Assembly: GCF_037055355.1 (NCBI RefSeq)
Contig: NZ_CP146350.1
Span: forward strand, 8,579,001-8,643,000
Length of the DNA: 64,000 nucleotides
Direction: 5' to 3'
Source of the DNA: Streptomyces sp. DG1A-41
GTDB lineage: Bacteria > Actinomycetota > Actinomycetes > Streptomycetales > Streptomycetaceae
Below the pieces are notes generated by a model that did not search any database, was not told where the DNA came from, and saw nothing but the letters and a program-made list of their open reading frames with translations. Below are positions 63,137 through 64,000 of this stretch, in pieces (position 1 is the first letter of the stretch; each line of letters opens with the position of its first letter). The position numbers were made by a program, and so were the translations under genes.

Positions 63137-64000
63137 GCGCAGCCGGGACAGCTCCCGCTCGGTGAGCCCGGCCTCCACCAGCCGTTTCGCCCGGTCGGCG
63201 TGGGTACGGCGGCTGCCCATCGCCCCGATGTAGGCGGCGGGCCGGCGCAGTGCCTCCTGGAGCAGCGGCACGTCGAACTTGGGGTCGTGCGTGAGGACGC
63301 AGACGACCGTGCGCTCGTCGGTGTCCGTCTCCCGCAGGTAGCGGTGCGGCCACTCGGCGACCACCTCGACGCCCTCGGGGAAGCGCCGGGGCGTGGTGAA
63401 GACCGGGCGGGCGTCACAGACCGTGACCCGGTAGCCGAGGAAGTCCCCGATGCGGGCGACGGCCGCCGCGTAGTCGATCGCGCCGAAGACCAGCATCCGC
63501 GGCGGTGGTGCGAAGGACTGGAGGAACACGCTGACGGAGTCCTCGCGGCGCTGCCCCTCGGGACCGTAGTGCCGCAGGCCGGTGGCACCGAGAGCGAGCT
63601 CGCCGCGCGCGTCGGCGGTGACGGCCGCGTCCAGGCCGCTCGCGCCCAGCGCGCCCGACACCCGGTCCGGCCGGACGGCGAGCGCCGCCCCGCGCCGCGC
63701 CGGGCCGTCGGTCACCGTCGCCACGGTCACCGGCTCTCCGGCCGCGACGCAGTCCACGACCGCGCCGAAGGAGGGATCCAGCTCAGGCGTGACGGGACGT
63801 ACGAGGAGCGTGATCTCACCGCCGCAGGTCAGGCCGACGGCGAAGGCGTTCTCGTCGCTGTAGCCGAAGGTCTCCAGCCGGGCCTCGCCGCTCGCCACGA
63901 CGTCCTGCGCCAGCTCGAACACCGCACCCTCGACACAGCCCCCGGACACGCTGCCCACGACCTCCTCGTCAGGACCCACCGCCATCGCCGCGCCCGGGTC
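62990..64000 (-). CDS. XdhC-family protein (partial, 5' end outside window)
   Basis: The visible part is about 337 residues including the C-terminus; the N-terminal 40 or so residues lie beyond 64000. SVSGGCVEGAVFELA is the XdhC N-terminal signature. The C-terminal Rossmann domain (PRMLVFGAIDYAAAVARIGDFLGYRVTVCDARP, then VCVLTHDPKFDVPLLQEAL and YIGAMGSRRTHADRA) is complete. XdhC proteins bind molybdenum cofactor and load or sulfurate it for xanthine-dehydrogenase-type enzymes; those structural genes should lie to the right. The usual domain Cys is present in GGCVEG. Confidence 0.92.
   Translation of the reverse strand, partial: DPGAAMAVGPDEEVVGSVSGGCVEGAVFELAQDVVASGEARLETFGYSDENAFAVGLTCGGEITLLVRPVTPELDPSFGAVVDCVAAGEPVTVATVTDGPARRGAALAVRPDRVSGALGASGLDAAVTADARGELALGATGLRHYGPEGQRREDSVSVFLQSFAPPPRMLVFGAIDYAAAVARIGDFLGYRVTVCDARPVFTTPRRFPEGVEVVAEWPHRYLRETDTDERTVVCVLTHDPKFDVPLLQEALRRPAAYIGAMGSRRTHADRAKRLVEAGLTERELSRLRSPVGLDLGARTPEEVAVSVAAEIVALRWGGTGAPLTATEGAVHPPRPR

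Overview
The window is actinobacterial, almost certainly Streptomyces. GC content is very high, third codon positions are GC-saturated and GTG/TTG starts are frequent. The content is typical of the genus: a complete ram/amf (SapB-type lanthipeptide) cluster, a subtilisin-inhibitor family protein, a streptogrisin-like protease, a CebR-type operator before a cellulase, and several RsbU/SpoIIE-type phosphatases. I found no tRNA, rRNA, CRISPR array or intact insertion sequence.

Layout. 0.3-6.3 kb: P450 plus 3Fe-4S ferredoxin, a TetR repressor with two palindromic operators divergent from an NTF2-like/flavoprotein pair, a disrupted secreted-protein gene, and a PhyH dioxygenase divergent from a frameshifted AraC regulator. 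6.7-13 kb: the first of two sigma-like/zinc-finger/membrane/ricin-lectin proteins, an ArsB-like transporter, a DUF4232 lipoprotein and a PAS-GAF-phosphatase-ATPase. 13.3-18.8 kb: a secreted GH2 beta-galactosidase and a CBM-GH9 cellulase, followed by a ~200-bp imperfect palindrome. 19-28 kb: hydrolase, cytochrome b translationally coupled to an ECF41 sigma factor, an RHH/Doc-like toxin-antitoxin pair, the second lectin protein, an alpha-hydroxyacid oxidase, and a hydrolase with an NCS1 transporter remnant. 28.5-32.4 kb: Lys-P1 SSI inhibitor, a three-gene heme-oxygenase-like oxidase/methyltransferase/CDGSH operon, and Ppx.

32.4-38.6 kb holds an NHLP-type export system (two ABC proteins, one with a C39 peptidase, plus an HlyD subunit) behind a double-glycine leader precursor whose predicted core has no cysteine; no modifying enzyme is adjacent. 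39.4-43.1 kb: serine protease with a Gly/Ala/Glu repeat tail, then a phosphatase. 43.4-50.6 kb: the ram cluster, with ramR carrying a TTA codon. 50.8-53.8 kb: a frameshifted phosphatase and a CBS protein. 54.2-61.4 kb: dTDP-rhamnose genes split into rmlA-rmlB-rmlD-methyltransferase (+) and glycosyltransferase-rmlC (-), separated by ~0.9 kb of degenerate tandem repeats. The window ends with a YfcE-like phosphodiesterase, a methyltransferase and a partial XdhC gene.

Data caution: at least seven genes appear interrupted by single-base losses in G/C contexts. Each can be restored by adding one base, which looks more like a systematic indel error than independent decay. Those genes are marked individually.
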